DNA from: Prunella strophiata | Lineage: Eukaryota; Chordata; Aves; Passeriformes; Prunellidae | Direction: 5' to 3' | Assembly (NCBI GenBank): GCA_036583965.1 | Contig: JAZBQD010000028.1 | Location: 2,356,001-2,420,000, forward strand | DNA length: 64,000 nucleotides | In this document: positions 1 to 14,100 of the stretch, piece by piece | Position numbering within the stretch: the first letter of the stretch is position 1 | Layout of the letters: each line of letters opens with the position of its first letter | Position numbers and translations under genes: made by a program | The notes under the pieces: generated by a model | What the model was told of the DNA's origin: nothing | The model's database searches: none | The model's input: only the letters and a program-made list of their open reading frames with translations

Positions 1-2163
1 GCTCTTAGAAGGTACCAAGCCAGCACCCTTTCCACCAGTGTTGTAATTCACAGCAGATGTGAAAATATTTCACATATGAGCAGGAAACTTAGATAACTTA
101 GCCTGAAAAGCAGTTCTACACACTCAAGAATCTAGGAAGAATCATAAATAGAACCCAGATGGCCTGCCAGTCCAATGCTTACTGTATTAAACCTCAACTC
201 ACAATTTCTTGCAAAAATAGGACAAGAGCTTGAAGCCAAAAGCTATTACTGACATCTGATTCACTAGCATAGTATAAGAAAAAAAAATCATAAATGAAGA
301 AGCAACAGGAAGAAAACCAAACTAAAATATTAAGGGGGGGTGGGGGAAAAACCTAGTTTCTAATCACAGTCCAAAGAATGTTTTCTACTTTGTGATAGTT
401 CACAGCAAGTCAAATTTCAGTTTTTAACTATGTAGCAGTAATTGTATACATCTCACCATATTCATTTTCCTCCAATTTTGTCAGCTGGAAATCTCCCAGG
501 TCACAGGTTCCCATCAATCTAGGGACATTGGGCAATTCTAAACCAACACAGAACACCACTGCTCTTCCTGGCCCTTTCAATTCCAACTTACTGAGATACA
601 TTTTTGACATCCAAAGGTTTTGCATAAAAACCTAGGAAGCACCACAGGCATTACAGAGACATTTGTGTCAGCCACTTTGCCTATTAGTGAAAGTTTCATT
701 TTAAATGATCTGCAGCTCTCTATTCACTTCTCCCACAGCACAGCACTAGAAATAACCAGGAAATCTGCCAAGTGGTGACAGGCACTTTTGTTTCTTCATT
801 TACACACAAGGGTGCTGGCAAGCACTCAGAGGTAGTCCCAACACATCAGCTCTAGTAACTTCCTACTACATTTAACAACGTTTAGAAGTCCACAATCACC
901 CAAAGGCACAGAATATAAACAAAATCCCTCCAAGTTCATTCTCTGCTCTATACTTACTTTCTTTCTCTTGGCCTCTTCATCCTTCTTTCAAGTCTGCTGG
1001 AGGAGACCAGCCAATTCTGCTCCTTCCACTATGCCTGCAAAGAGCAACTGGACTTCCAGGTGCTCTCAGGAAGAGGAGCAAGCTCTGCACAGATGAAACC
1101 TATTGGCAATTTCTGGGAGAGGCAAGCCTGGCTAAAAGCTTATTGCATGCCAGTAAATGACTTGCAGGAGTTTCTCATCCACTTCTCCATTTATGTCAGG
1201 ATCCTTGGCTTCCAATCTTTGGCAAGCAGAGTTTCTTCTTGCTGGACCTAATCACTGGGCCAGGATTCCAAGTTTAAGTCACCACTGATATTAATCTTTT
1301 TTACCTCAGTTCAAAATAGGAGAATGAGGACTGAGCAGAAAGGAATAGATTGACTGGAAAGATGTGGGCAAATATGAGAGGGGAGTTTAACTGCAGCATA
1401 CATGCAATAGTTAATAGCAAGGCAGCTCATAAATGGCTGCTGGTTTTGTCCAGAAATATGAATGAGGCATTGTATTACTAAAAGCAAAACTGGCATTTTA
1501 ATTCAATATTTTATTACACACACAAAAAAAGTAATACAAAAGTCCTCAAAGCAAGTGCATACCAACACTCCTTTCACAACTGAGATTAGTATAATGCTCT
1601 ATTTTTTTTAATTAAAAAGGTTACAAGTTAAAAATCACACATGAAGAAACTAAGCTATCCTATGCATTCATTCTCACTAATCATGATTTTTCTCTGGTGA
1701 CTGAAATAACAGACCAGATTCTTCTCAGTGCTACTCAGTGAAGAGGCAACATGCACTAACTGAAATATAAGGAACTATTCCATTTAAACCTAAGAGGGGA
1801 AAAAAGCCCTACTTTTCTTCTTTACTATGCAAGTAATCAAATACTAAGCAGGTTGTGCAGAGAAACTGTGGAGTCTTCATCCTTGGAGGTATTCAAACCC
1901 ACATCAGTCCTGGGCAGCCTGCTTGGATGACAGGGCTCTGAGCAGGGCAGGCTGTTGTGCTAGATGACCTCCAGTGGTCCCTTCCAACCTCTGCAGTTCT
2001 GTGATGCCATATCTAAGTCAAACCTATCAAATGTAGTTAACTGTTCTACTTCAAAAGAAGGTGAACAAAGAGAGTGAAAGAAAACAGATCTTAAAGGCTG
2101 AGTTTATTGACTCTGAAACTCACTAAATAGGCAGGCATACATCAAACTGGATCCTTTTCTTCA
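1..2163. other. DAW1 downstream flank and 3' UTR
   Basis: This is the region beyond the DAW1 stop codon on the minus strand. A minus-strand AATAAA (TTTATT on the plus strand, about 2102-2107) could end a short 3' UTR, and another lies near 1510. I see no coding exon. The short open frames at 428-625, 1060-1251 and 1311-1496 have no recognisable domain. The only repeat I recognise is the CR1 end at 1852-2007. Confidence 0.5.
1852..2007 (+). mobile_element. CR1 LINE 3'-end fragment
   Basis: The text runs through a typical avian CR1 3' end: a gene-like stretch around CTTGGAGGTATTCAAACC, then CTAGATGACCTCCAGTGGTC, then CCTTCCAACCTCTGCAGTTC, and a terminal CTGTGATG like the CR1 tail octamers. It is in plus orientation and truncated at the 5' end. 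This is recognition from memory of the family consensus; no alignment was run. Confidence 0.75.
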
Positions 2164-2198
2164 TCAGTGCCAGATTCTACAGGAGTTATCCTTGCTCC
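2164..2198 (-). CDS. DAW1: DAW1 exon 13 (last coding exon)
   Basis: This 35-nt exon follows an AG at 2200-2199. It encodes the end of the eighth blade, [10 protein letters not shown], and a TGA stop at 2166-2164. The human protein ends SKDNTCRIWR, so the C-terminus is full length. Confidence 0.93.
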
Positions 2199-5100
2199 CT
2201 AGGAATGAACACACATTGTGAAGGATCATTTAGGTGCACAGTCTATCCATTTTTGTTCCATCAACAATGTACCCAGGAGACACATAAATATTTTTTTCTC
2301 AACAACTAGCAACAGGCAGCAGAATCTAGGGCACTACTTTTAGCTGAGATCATCCTGCATCCCATGACTGAAATGAAGGAAACCTGTTCAGAGTTCAGTA
2401 CCAAATACACAAAAGGCTCCTTTGCCTTTTGTTCATCCACACCTCCCTCATAGCAGGGAGGGTGAGAAACATGTTGTGAGAAAATGCTTCAGTCGCTGCT
2501 CTGGTGTTGGTATGTGCCCAGTGGAGAGATGGAAGGGTACGCCCATGCCTTTGCACAATTTTGTTCATGGCCATATTCTCAGTTAAAGAACTGAGATTCT
2601 CTTAAATCTCAGTTCTAAAGTGAAGTTCTAGATTTTCTTGACTATATTGTAAGTCACTGCTGGTACCTGCATTTGGCCCCAGGAAAGTTTTCAGACTATT
2701 TTTGTTTTGTCGTAGCAAGATTTCAGATGTTTCTCCAAACAAAAAGGAAAGAAAAATAGAATATATTAGTTACCTGTAATGATTGTATCACCTTTGTAGT
2801 TAAAAGCACAGGAGAAGATCTCATCAGCATGACCCTCTAATATCTGAAGGCAGTGTCCTGTAGCAGCATCCCAGAGCCGAGCTGTTTTATCAGAACTGGC
2901 TGTTAGTATGCAATTGCCCTTAGGGTTGAAGCACACCTTTAAAAAATACAGAAATTAGTTATGTTACTCAGCAAGTCAGTATGCCTAGAGAAAGAAGCAC
3001 ATCAAAGTGATTGAAAGATGAAAACAGAAGCAGCAACTCTTGCATTCAGTTTTTAGCTAAAATCAAGGGTAGTATTCCACTAGAGTTATGCTGGCAAACT
3101 TCTGTGGCTGAAAACTTTGGGTATTTACAAAGGCCTTATATGCCATGACCTTACTACAGGATCATAACTTCCAAATAGCAAGCTTTATTTAAATGTTATC
3201 ATTATTCTAATGTAAAATTTAAACATATTTTATAGAGTTCTACATTAAATAACATACATCTCTACAGTATCATAATCTGCATTGGAAACAATTAATTTTA
3301 TAGTAAGTCTTCATATTTGTTAAACATTCACTGTCAAAACTGCATGGATTTCCAGATAATCAGGTACATTTTTTGAGCACTAACTGGACAATACCAGTTT
3401 ATCATATAATTCAAAATTGCTTAATCTGAGGGCAAAATGTCTGCTCCCCAGAAATCCAATTTCCAAGTAATAACATTCCTAAGTGGTCACATCTCCATAG
3501 AATATCTGCAGAAACACATGGCCTTCTCCCCATGCTCCCAGAGGAGCAGACTCTCTCCTCCAGCACTGAAATGATGCCTGAACACTAAGGCCCTGACAGA
3601 AGCTGTCTCTGACCCCTCTTGGCAGCAGGGGTTCAGACTGTCCTCAGTGGGTCTACACTGAGTGTGAGATACTGCAGGGACTTAAGTAACTGAGGAAAGA
3701 CCAATCCTTCTGAACTTCCTATTCTCTCAGCAAAAGGATTTATAGACAAATCAATAAATACAACTTAAAGTATTTAAGTTTTGTTCATTAAGAACCATCC
3801 TAGGATTCAAAATATTAACATTTCAACATCAAAATACATCAAGAAAAGCAGCACAAACATAGCACACTACCCTCGGAAGCCAGGGAGATTATCTATAAAT
3901 CATAATTTGAGAAATACATACAATGTTGGAAGTAACTAAATGTATTTGGAACAGAACCTTGGTGCTTCAAAATTGAGCCAGATAAGCAAAGCACATGAGC
4001 ACCCTCCTCATGACCAAGTGATTCTTGAAACACACTTTGTATTTCCAAATTCCTTGCGCACTTTTTAAAATAAGATTCTCTGTGTATTTTTCTACAGAAA
4101 TATGGTTTTTCTATTCCATTCCATAAATCAGGTGTGCAGAGAAATGACAAAGAGTAAAGAGGAAGCACATCTGGTAGAAGTAAGAAATAGGGGTGATGGT
4201 AAAAGCCTTAGAGGCAACAGCTTTAAGATGTCAACAAGAGATTAAAAATCTGGTGCTTATTCCATCAGAAAATGTGGGACTCCAATGGCAGAATATCACA
4301 GGCAGAGTTTAGGACAGGTCAGACAGGAGCTCTGTTAACAATGATCACAATGAAAGAACACTTAGAGAGCATCTCCCTCTCTGCTCTCCCACTCTTTACC
4401 AAGTGTGTGCAGACTCAATCTGCACAATCTGATAAACTGCTTCAGGAAAAGGAAAGAGCAAAGGAAAATCAGTCATTTCAATGGCAACAAAGCCAGGTGT
4501 CCACCCCTTGGAGGGATGGACTTAAGTAGCTGCCACCATTCTAAGGAATCAAAGGGTAATGATATGATAATACAGAGAAGTGGCTCTTGGAACCCACAGG
4601 AGTAGCACACCCAGTATTGTCTTAGCTCAGAAGGGGGAAATTGGTAAAAAATTATTGTCTGATAGCTTTTAGCCAAAATGAAAGTTCTTTTAGTAAAGAT
4701 AAATACTTAGCCAGACCTAATGTGGTGGTATAATGATTAACAGTATTCCTGCATCATGGAATAACTGGTGGATTGGATGTCACACATAGTAAAATTAAAA
4801 AAGGTGCAAACCACACACAACTTACCTTTGAAATTTCATCTTCATGCCCTTCTAGCTTTGCAATGCACTGTTTTGTTCCTGCATTATAGACTCTTGCTGA
4901 CCCTGTTGCAGTAGGAGCCATATGTGATTGTTATGCTTAAGCACCCATTTCAGTAAGAACATTTGAATAAGGTCAGAAGGAACTCATCCTCAGGTTTAAT
5001 TTTGGAAGAAATAGAAGGCAAACCTCACAGAGTTTCTTCCAAGGGTAAAGTATGTTAAAAAAAAATCTGTAATTTGGGTAGAAAAGATTGACTTCCTTTC

Positions 5101-8100
5101 CTGACCAGAAATGGATTCTCCTGGAAAATTCCTAACATACAAATACAAAGGTCCACATAGAACACAGCTTGCAGAAGCCTGTCATTTCAGAATGCATGTA
5201 CAATACATTTATAAAGCTTTCATTATATTTCATTATTTAATAATCTATTCATGATATTTAATGAGATATTGATTAAATATCAGGAAACATTTTACACTGG
5301 CTTTTGTCTTAATATAGCAAGTACAGGAAAATAGATCCAAACAGTCCTCCCCATCCAGTCTGGTATCCTGTTTCTGGAACTGTGTATGGAAAACTAATAC
5401 AGTATTGTCATTATGCAATATAATATAAATAACTGAGCAGGTGAATACAGAAGACTATTTACTGTGATTCCTAGACAAATAATAAACATGCAAAATTTCT
5501 GCATACCAATAACAAAACAAAATTGCTTCTTTCACTACCCCTTTGTGTACTCTTTTGCTGTGCATTAGAAAAGCCTGCTAGTAAATCCATCAGTAAAATT
5601 CCAACTACATTTTTCATTTAAGCCTAAATCTCAGCCACCAAATCAACCCCCTCAAATGCTATTTATGTACACATTTGAAATGTATCTCCAGCCACAAGTG
5701 AAATATTTCCTTCCAAGTTTGAAGTTAAAGGGGAAAGACATGTTGAGTTGATTGAAGGATGAAAATAAGAACTTTGTCACTGGAGAAAACTTTTAAAGTT
5801 TAATGCCCAATTTCTGTAATGCAACGAACATTGCTCGATCAATAGTTTTGAATCAAGTCCTCCTCTCCATCAAGCTGCATTCAAAGCAGAGGCAGAGGAA
5901 AGGACAGAGGTGTGTGATGCTGCAGTTCCCCTCACTCACCATCAGCAGAGGCTGTAGCAATGCGCTGCCCGGTGTAGTCAAAGCACACGTCCAGCACCTC
6001 CTTGCTGTGCCCTGCCAGCGTCGCTATGTGTGTCCCTGTCACAGCATCCCACAGCTGCACACACAGACAGGCACACTGCATTGCTGCTTTGCACTCATTT
6101 ACTTTAGAGATATCTAGCTGATTGATAAAGCAACTTGTGGAGGCCCTTTCTCATGTTTGACATGTAATAACACAAAAGCTGAACACAAATCAATAATGAG
6201 TCAATCTTTAGTCAGTTTAATGAAGTTCTATGCATTTTTTAGTTCAGTGTATTGACTAAACAAGACTTAACTAGACTTCACTGAAATGAGTAAGATTATA
6301 GGTTTCACATTTAGTTGTAAATTCTCTAATTCATTGTATGTACTACTTTAAAATGATGCTCCTCAATTTAAAAAATATACATTTTATATGTCAAGTAGCT
6401 ATATTCACTACCTACTCAACCAGCTTACCATGCATGTTTTGTCCATTGATCCAGTGACAATGAGAGAACAGTCCCAGTTGAACTGGGCACTGCTAATCTC
6501 TCCTCGGTGGCCTATTAAAGTATGCAACAACCTACCAAAAAAAATTTTAAATCATAATTCACATTTATAGTGTGTATTTTTATATACACATATAAATTAT
6601 AAGTTTAGAAAATGGTATAGTTAAGGTGTCAAGTCTTCATCATTAAAGCAATTAAATGGAGTGGTGCAGCTCATTAAGGATTCTAGTACTACATCAGTTC
6701 CATTTTCTACTTTTTGGCAAAAAGAGGCAGTAAAGAATAAAATGGAAATTTCCTCCCTTCTCTTTCAAAAATATTTTAGTGAATGTATTTTCAGTGAAAT
6801 GTGATGATTTTCAGTACCAGCAACAGATTCCTTGTATTCATCTACATGCTCAGCAAGTACAGCAAGTTTTTCCACATTACTCTCCCATTATCCTACTTCA
6901 ATGAACTGTAAAAACAGTACATCTTTAAAACTCCATATAATCTAAACCTTTTATAAAATCCACTGAAGATCAAATGGAAGTTAATCAGGTACTTAATGCG
7001 AGCATGTTCCCAAATAACAGGCAAATGACAGCCCAACTGAAATATGATTTCTAATCCTCATTAATCCTCAACTTCTTGCTGCACAAGACTAGCAATACAA
7101 GTCCCATTAAATTCTTCAGCTTTATCTGAGCAGAGAGGTTACAATTACCCAATACTGCTTCCTATTTAAAGGCCTATAAGGCAACAAAGCCTAAAAAAGA
7201 TTAATTGAGATATACATTAAAGGATTAGCAAATTGGGTTATCATCACAATGCTAGTATCAGCTGCATCACTAATAGAAGCAGACTGTAAATAACAGATAA
7301 ACTTAATGGCTAGAAAAACAACTAAATTAGTTTAAGTTGCTGAAATGTTTTCATTTGTTGCACAAGATATACGAGTAGCTAAATTAATATATGTGCTAAA
7401 TGAATAGCATAGAAAATTTCCTGAGCATTTGAATATGCTATTTGTTTATAATAACAAAAACTTGATTACATTATTAGCATTTTACAGAATTACTCCTTTT
7501 ACTTTCTAACACTGTGAGGTCTACACTGTTGTGATTGTGTAGATTTTTTTACAGTAAAACAAAAAATCAACAAGCAGATAACCGAGGAAAACTTAATTTT
7601 ATAAACATATTATTTTGTCATCAAGACTGCTGTTACTGTAATACCTAATGACCAAAATACCTGGCAATACCTAGAAAAAAGTACTAATTTAAAAGCTGAA
7701 AGCTTAAACTCCCAATTTTCAAAAAGGCAGTGCGGCCTTCATATACCCTAAATGAAATACAAGCTCTGTAAGGTATAGCTCAACATTTTCTACTTAATTT
7801 GTCCTGAAATCATGTGATGTAAAATTATATTTATTGGTGCTTTAGTACCTGCCAGTGCAAACGTCCCATACTGCTACTGTATGGTCAAAGGAGCCAGTGA
7901 TGATCCTGTCTCCAGTGGTATTGAAAGACAGAGCAATAATTTCTGCTGAGTGCCCCTGAGAGAATTTTTAAAAAGGAGTATGAGAATACAAATTATTACT
8001 TTTCCCTTAATATAGTTTAATATGTAGTCTTTTTTCAGCTGCATAATCCTTCCATAACTCATCACTATTTTATTTACTGTCTTGTCCAGTATACCACAAT

Positions 8101-11100
8101 TTTGACAGAAAGATCCACCTGACTGTGGAATAGTCAATATCCCAACAACTGCAAAAACTTAGGCACACCACTTAAACAGGAAGCTTATTCACTATATATG
8201 ACTTAGGATTTATGTGAGAGAAATGCATTGAAGCAGCAGAGGCCAATCTGACCCTGGGGAATGTCAGCAAGCCATGCAGAGCAAAGTGAGATGACAATCT
8301 AGATGTAACTGGATGGCTGTCTTCTGCCCATGTTTACCTCCTCCATACAGAGGAGGTCACAACTGAAAGTAGAACAGCAGGTTTCAGCAAGTAATGGAAG
8401 GATTCTAATCTATAGCAGTAATGTCACTGCAATGAGAAAATCTGTCTTTTGATAAATAGGACTCATAAAACACGACAGCTTTCTCATTCAATTCAAGTTT
8501 TCTTGCTCTGTTTTGGAACTGTAATCACTATGGGATCACCTCGTAAAAGAAACTGCAAGGTTTGAAGCAGCTGTATTGGTTACACTATTATTTATCTCAG
8601 CTGGAAAACTAAGCAAGGAGCACCTCTGAAAACATAAGGATTGCAAACATACATTTAAAGTGGCTACTTCTTCTCCTTTCTCTAGATCCCATAATTTGGC
8701 AGTGGTATCCATGCTTCCAGTTGCCAACAGTGTGCTCTGAGGATTAAATGATAAACATACCTGTAGCGAGAAACATTGGATAGAAAAAGTTTAAAGGAGT
8801 CCTTTTATATATGTTTTCCAAATAAACTAAACAAGGGTCAGGATTAATATTTTTAAATAAGACAAAGGTCTGATAATATTTTATGGCATACAGAAAACTT
8901 GCAGAATTCTTCCAACAGCTCACTAGAACAGCAACAACTCCTTACCACATAATTCTGGATAAGTACTCAAACCAAGTGTACTCCTTGCAAGCTCATGCTT
9001 TGTTTTCTTTATTTCAAAATTCTCTTTGAAATCCTCCAATTACTGTTCAGCCTGTCAGTGCTCCCTAGCACTATTGTTAGGTAGGTTTTCTCTCTTACTT
9101 GATGAGACTGGGGCAAAGATCATCCAAACAGTTCTGTGTACCCACAAGCACACTCTGTGCACTCTTACCCTATCAGGTGTCATTATCGATGTCATTTTCC
9201 AAGGGCATTGCCACAACATCATATTTAAGAAAAAGCAAGAAGAAAAGCTCAACAACTACTTTAATTAATTTTTCACATTAAAAAAATCATATACTCATCC
9301 TCCCATTTTCTGTAATTATTCAGTGTGATTGCTCTGCAAATAAAGAATAGCAGGTGCCATGGAGAAAGAAAAACAGGAGCTCAGTTTTTTCATCCTGAGT
9401 AACTATGGGCATGCCCTTGCCAGCAATGTATCACATGCAATAATAGCCTTTCAGAAACAGGTCTGATTCAGAGAAACACATCATTTCCTGCTGGCAATTA
9501 TCTTCTTCTAATTACTTGTCAGCACAACTCATAACACTGAGTCTAATCTAACCCCAAAGAAGTCAGAAAAAATGGAGAGGCCTTTAAACATTTACCTGAC
9601 TGATTTGTGGAAGTAAAACCACTGCAGCCTTTCTCAATAAGCAAACATGTTCTCCATTGTAAGGGGTAACTCAGAGCATCCAGAGAATGAAAAACACACT
9701 GAAACAAGCCCCAAATTCCAATATAGTAAACAACCATTTTCTCACCTCTTTCTAGTTAAGGCCTTTCAATCTACAATTAAATTCAAATTGGTTTTTTTTC
9801 AGAAAACAATTTTCAGCAATATTTCATTGAACAGTGATTGTATAGCTATTAAAAAAAATGAAAAAAAAATATTCATCACTGAAATTCAGAGTTTTAGTGT
9901 TCCTGCCCTGATCTTTCAAACTGAAATTTGTGCATCAAGGCACTTGCTGCTCCTGATAGGAGTCCTAGTGCATGGGAGAGGAAACCAAGCATTTTTGAGC
10001 TTAAACTGCTCTAATTTCATATATCTTTGACATTTCAACATCCCACATATTCCCAGTTAACACACTTTAAATTTCAGAAATTTGTTCCCCTACAGCTCCA
10101 GTTGGTTCTGTACACAAAGTACAGATCTCTGTGTGAAAGGACAACAACACAAGCAATGATGTTCTTGTATATTTAGTTCTGCAAATATGAGGGGCAATGC
10201 AAGATAGCTAGAAAAAGATGTGATACATAACCAAACAAAAAGTACATACAATAAACTGAAAATTCCAGTTGCTATGGTATTTTTCAATGTTTTAACATTT
10301 AGCAAACAAGGGAAATCAGAACAAAGTAAAAATAACAATATAATTTCAAGCTGTGTATGAGGGTTTGTTCTCTCTCAAGAACTGTCAAACTATCCTCCCT
10401 TGCAGTGCAGAAATGTTAACAAGACCTGGATGTATGAGTAGATGTGCCACAATAACTGTGCCTTCCAGTGGGAGCTCACAGGGAGTCAGAACTCACAGTC
10501 ATCAACAATAGTGTGAGGAAACACAAAGGAATGAGAAAGATCCATAACTACTCACTATTTCTGCACTATGACCTCTGAAGGTATGGTAACATTTTCCTGT
10601 TTCTGTACTCCACAATTTGCAGGTTTTATCAAAAGATCCAGTGGCAATCTTGTCACTAAACAGAAAAAAAAAAATCCTGTAATTTTTATGTAGAAAAACC
10701 CTCTGACTTCAGAGACAGCAGAATCCAGAGAAACAACACCCAGCCTTGGAAGCTCCCATGCACTTTGATGCTCACTGCCACACTACAAGATCCTGCAGCA
10801 GGATTTCACAAACACAAGTTTACAGCAAGGTAAAAAATTAGCAGACACAGGGAGTTTCTAAGAGAGCTACTGTGCCTATCTATTAGCACAGGAGTGTTCA
10901 TAACTGATGACTGACCTACTTTAGGGATGATGTTGTGCTGTACTTACAGATTTATTAAGAAGTTATATAATTTCATCAGATAATATCTGTTTATCAAGAT
11001 TTTTAAAAGCAGTTCACCCAAATTTCAGAAGTTGAACTCTACTCCCACTGAAGTCAGTGGAAGTGTTGTGACCATCTGCAGTTACAGCAAGGCTAAAGTG

Positions 11101-14100
11101 AAGTCTCCAGAAAATGTACCAAGGGGCACTGTACCAAAACCTAAAGATTAGCAGAAAAAAAAAAGGGTTTTTATCAAGTTTTTAATACAAAAGTTGTTCA
11201 AAGTTCTCATCATGTTTTGTCTCGCTGTATGTTGCTTCTCCACTTTTATGTTACAGTCTAGTTATTGATCTTTGCACAGATTTTTGTCATTAGTTTCGCC
11301 AATCCATATAAATGAACTTCATTAAATGCTTTTCTAAAGTAAAGAATAATATCAGAATATAAGATATTGACACAGCAGGGTCTAAGTTTTCCTTTTCATA
11401 TAGAAGAAAGAGATGAAGTTTCAAATAGTGTAAGAACAAATCTTTTAACATTTATTTCCTGATGGTAATTGTGTATTGTTTAACTGGTAAATAGGACATC
11501 CAACAGTAATGTGATTCAATAAAAAAATAGGAATTCATTTATCTTACTTTACAGAAAAAATGGTTTTCTCACATGACAGCTTCCTCAGGAAGCAAATGAC
11601 AATGAAGCTTCAGCAGCTAACATGTAATTCCCTTCACCTAACAGGTGGCAATTCCAACTCAGGGCAAACAATTAGTGGAGAAAACAATAGATGCAAAAAT
11701 TAAAATCTGACGTTCACACAGCAGCACCTTGTGGATTTTACAAAAATTACTCAAAAGCTGTGACATTTCTAAATCACATCCTAAATAATATTGAACTTTA
11801 ATGGCAAATGGAGAAATCCACTTCTTTCTCCTTCACTGAAGCAACACAGATTGTCATAAGTACTTATATGTCACATCACACACAACTACATGGAGGCAGA
11901 AGAGAATGATTAACATTCAGAACAAAATCTGGTCCTGTAGATATTACTGAAATAAACTGTGTTTCAATACATTCAACTAACTCATTTATATTTTTTTCAA
12001 GACTGAATACCTAATTATTTATATGTAACCTAATTAAATTTTTGGTTACAATTTCTACATTTAATTTTAAAAAATGATAGCAGAAAACATGTTTGAATGG
12101 GATCTCTTGTACAAATAATGACAGTGTCATCCTACAGTGATTATCTATAGCTGAACTCTACAAATTCAGAAGTTGAACTCTTTCAATTTAAAAGTAGTCT
12201 ATTCTTTGTTAGAGTATTTGTAAAATAACAGTATTAACAATTATGAAGAATCTCAGAGGAAATTTATTTACCCATAGGGGTTATTGAAAGCTATTGCATA
12301 GACAACGTTCCTGTGTCCCTCCAGTGAATGCAGCTCTTCTCCTGATGCTGTATCCCACAGTTTGCAGGTTCTATCATAGCTTCCAGTGATAAAGCTAAAG
12401 CAAAGAGAAATTCATTTCTGAATACAGCAAATATCTTACTGGTCCCAATGCACAGCCAAATTATTTATTTCCACAGATTTTAGTTGGCATTGTCTCAGAC
12501 CCTAAATCTCCTCTTTCTTCCAGAAATACAGATTTATGACCAAAGAGGTTCCTTTTCTTCTTTCTTTTTAACATCTTACTCATAAAAACACTATTTTTCT
12601 AATCTTCAATGTATTTCAACTAGAAAGCATGCTGCTGCTTTTAAGACATGAAGGAAAAAATGATAAGACATATGTCCACAATGAAATCAATTAACATGAA
12701 AGTTACACTTTCACTACAGTGAAACTCCCAAATGAGTTTACGTCAAAGACTCATTTAGCTTTTAGCAATATTTAGTTTATTGCCATAAAGGTGCTTCTTT
12801 CTGTAATATGGTAAGTGTAAACAGACTATGACTGTGGAAGAAAAACCTACAGAAATTGAATCTCACCTGCTACTTTTTTGCATCTCCCATGGGTTTTCCA
12901 CAGAGGCCTGAAATATAATCCCCAATTATGCCTGAAGCTGCTTATAAGCAGCAGAGCTGAATTCCTTCTGCAGCAAGATAAGAGCACTGAAGTTTCCTTA
13001 CAATTTAATTTACAAGTACAAAACTTCAATTAATGATTAGGTACTTTGACTTTGAAAACAACTTACCGGGAACCAGATTTGTTAAATGCGACATTAGTCA
13101 GAGGCAATATGTGTGTTCTAAGCACCTGAAATAGAAGTGGGGGCAGTGAGAGGAAAAACACTTGATGCTAAAAAAATAAACAAAATTGCTCAAAATATTC
13201 AACAGATTAATTTTTTCTCCTCCTCCTGTTAGAGGAGAAGAAATTCCACATTAATCATCAGGTAACCACTGAAGATATATATAGTATTGATTTCAATTTT
13301 ATCCTTTATTTCAATGAACTGGGGTTTTTTCCATGTTTGCATTTTCTTCTACCTTCTCCAAGACTAGCAAAACAACCCTAGATCAGAGCTGAATGGGCAA
13401 AACAAAAGAGGGGACCATGATGAGTGTAAGATCACTGATGAAAGAAATCCCAACTAATATTAAGGCTTAGCCAGTGAACCAAGAAATCCAGTTAAATTTG
13501 AGACTTTTAAGGTGTGGGATGCTTCCAGCTGGCACTTGACTTTGTTATACAAACAGGAAGAAAAAAATAAATATAAGCTACATCTCTGTCCTATGAGGTC
13601 ATGAAAGGTGTGCAAAACCATAACAAAGATACTCAGCAAGACAGAATTTCAGCTTTAATGTCTGCACGGATTGTGTAGGTTGTGGAGGGCACTGTTTTCT
13701 AACAGTGCTTTAATCAGTCACTACAGGATCATTCATGTGGAGGAGCCATAGTAACACATACATAGCCATAGTAACACATACTAAGGTCTATTAAGCAGAG
13801 GTGAAAATAGTTTCAGATACTGCAATGGAAATCACCATGACATGATACTTTAAAAAGAATCAAAAAAATATAATCTGGTTGGTGTTTGAATAAACTGGCT
13901 GCTGTAAAACATGGTTTGCACTTGAATAATTCTCACCTATCAAAAGCTGCCCTCTCCTCAAGTCTAAACCATCATAAGATCATAAACTGGGAAATCACCG
14001 CAACTGCTGACAGTGAAGTAAAGGGATGTTAAAAATACCCCAGTGGTTCACTAGGTCTTTTCTGTAGTGTAAGAATGAAGAAGAAACTGTTTATGAACAG

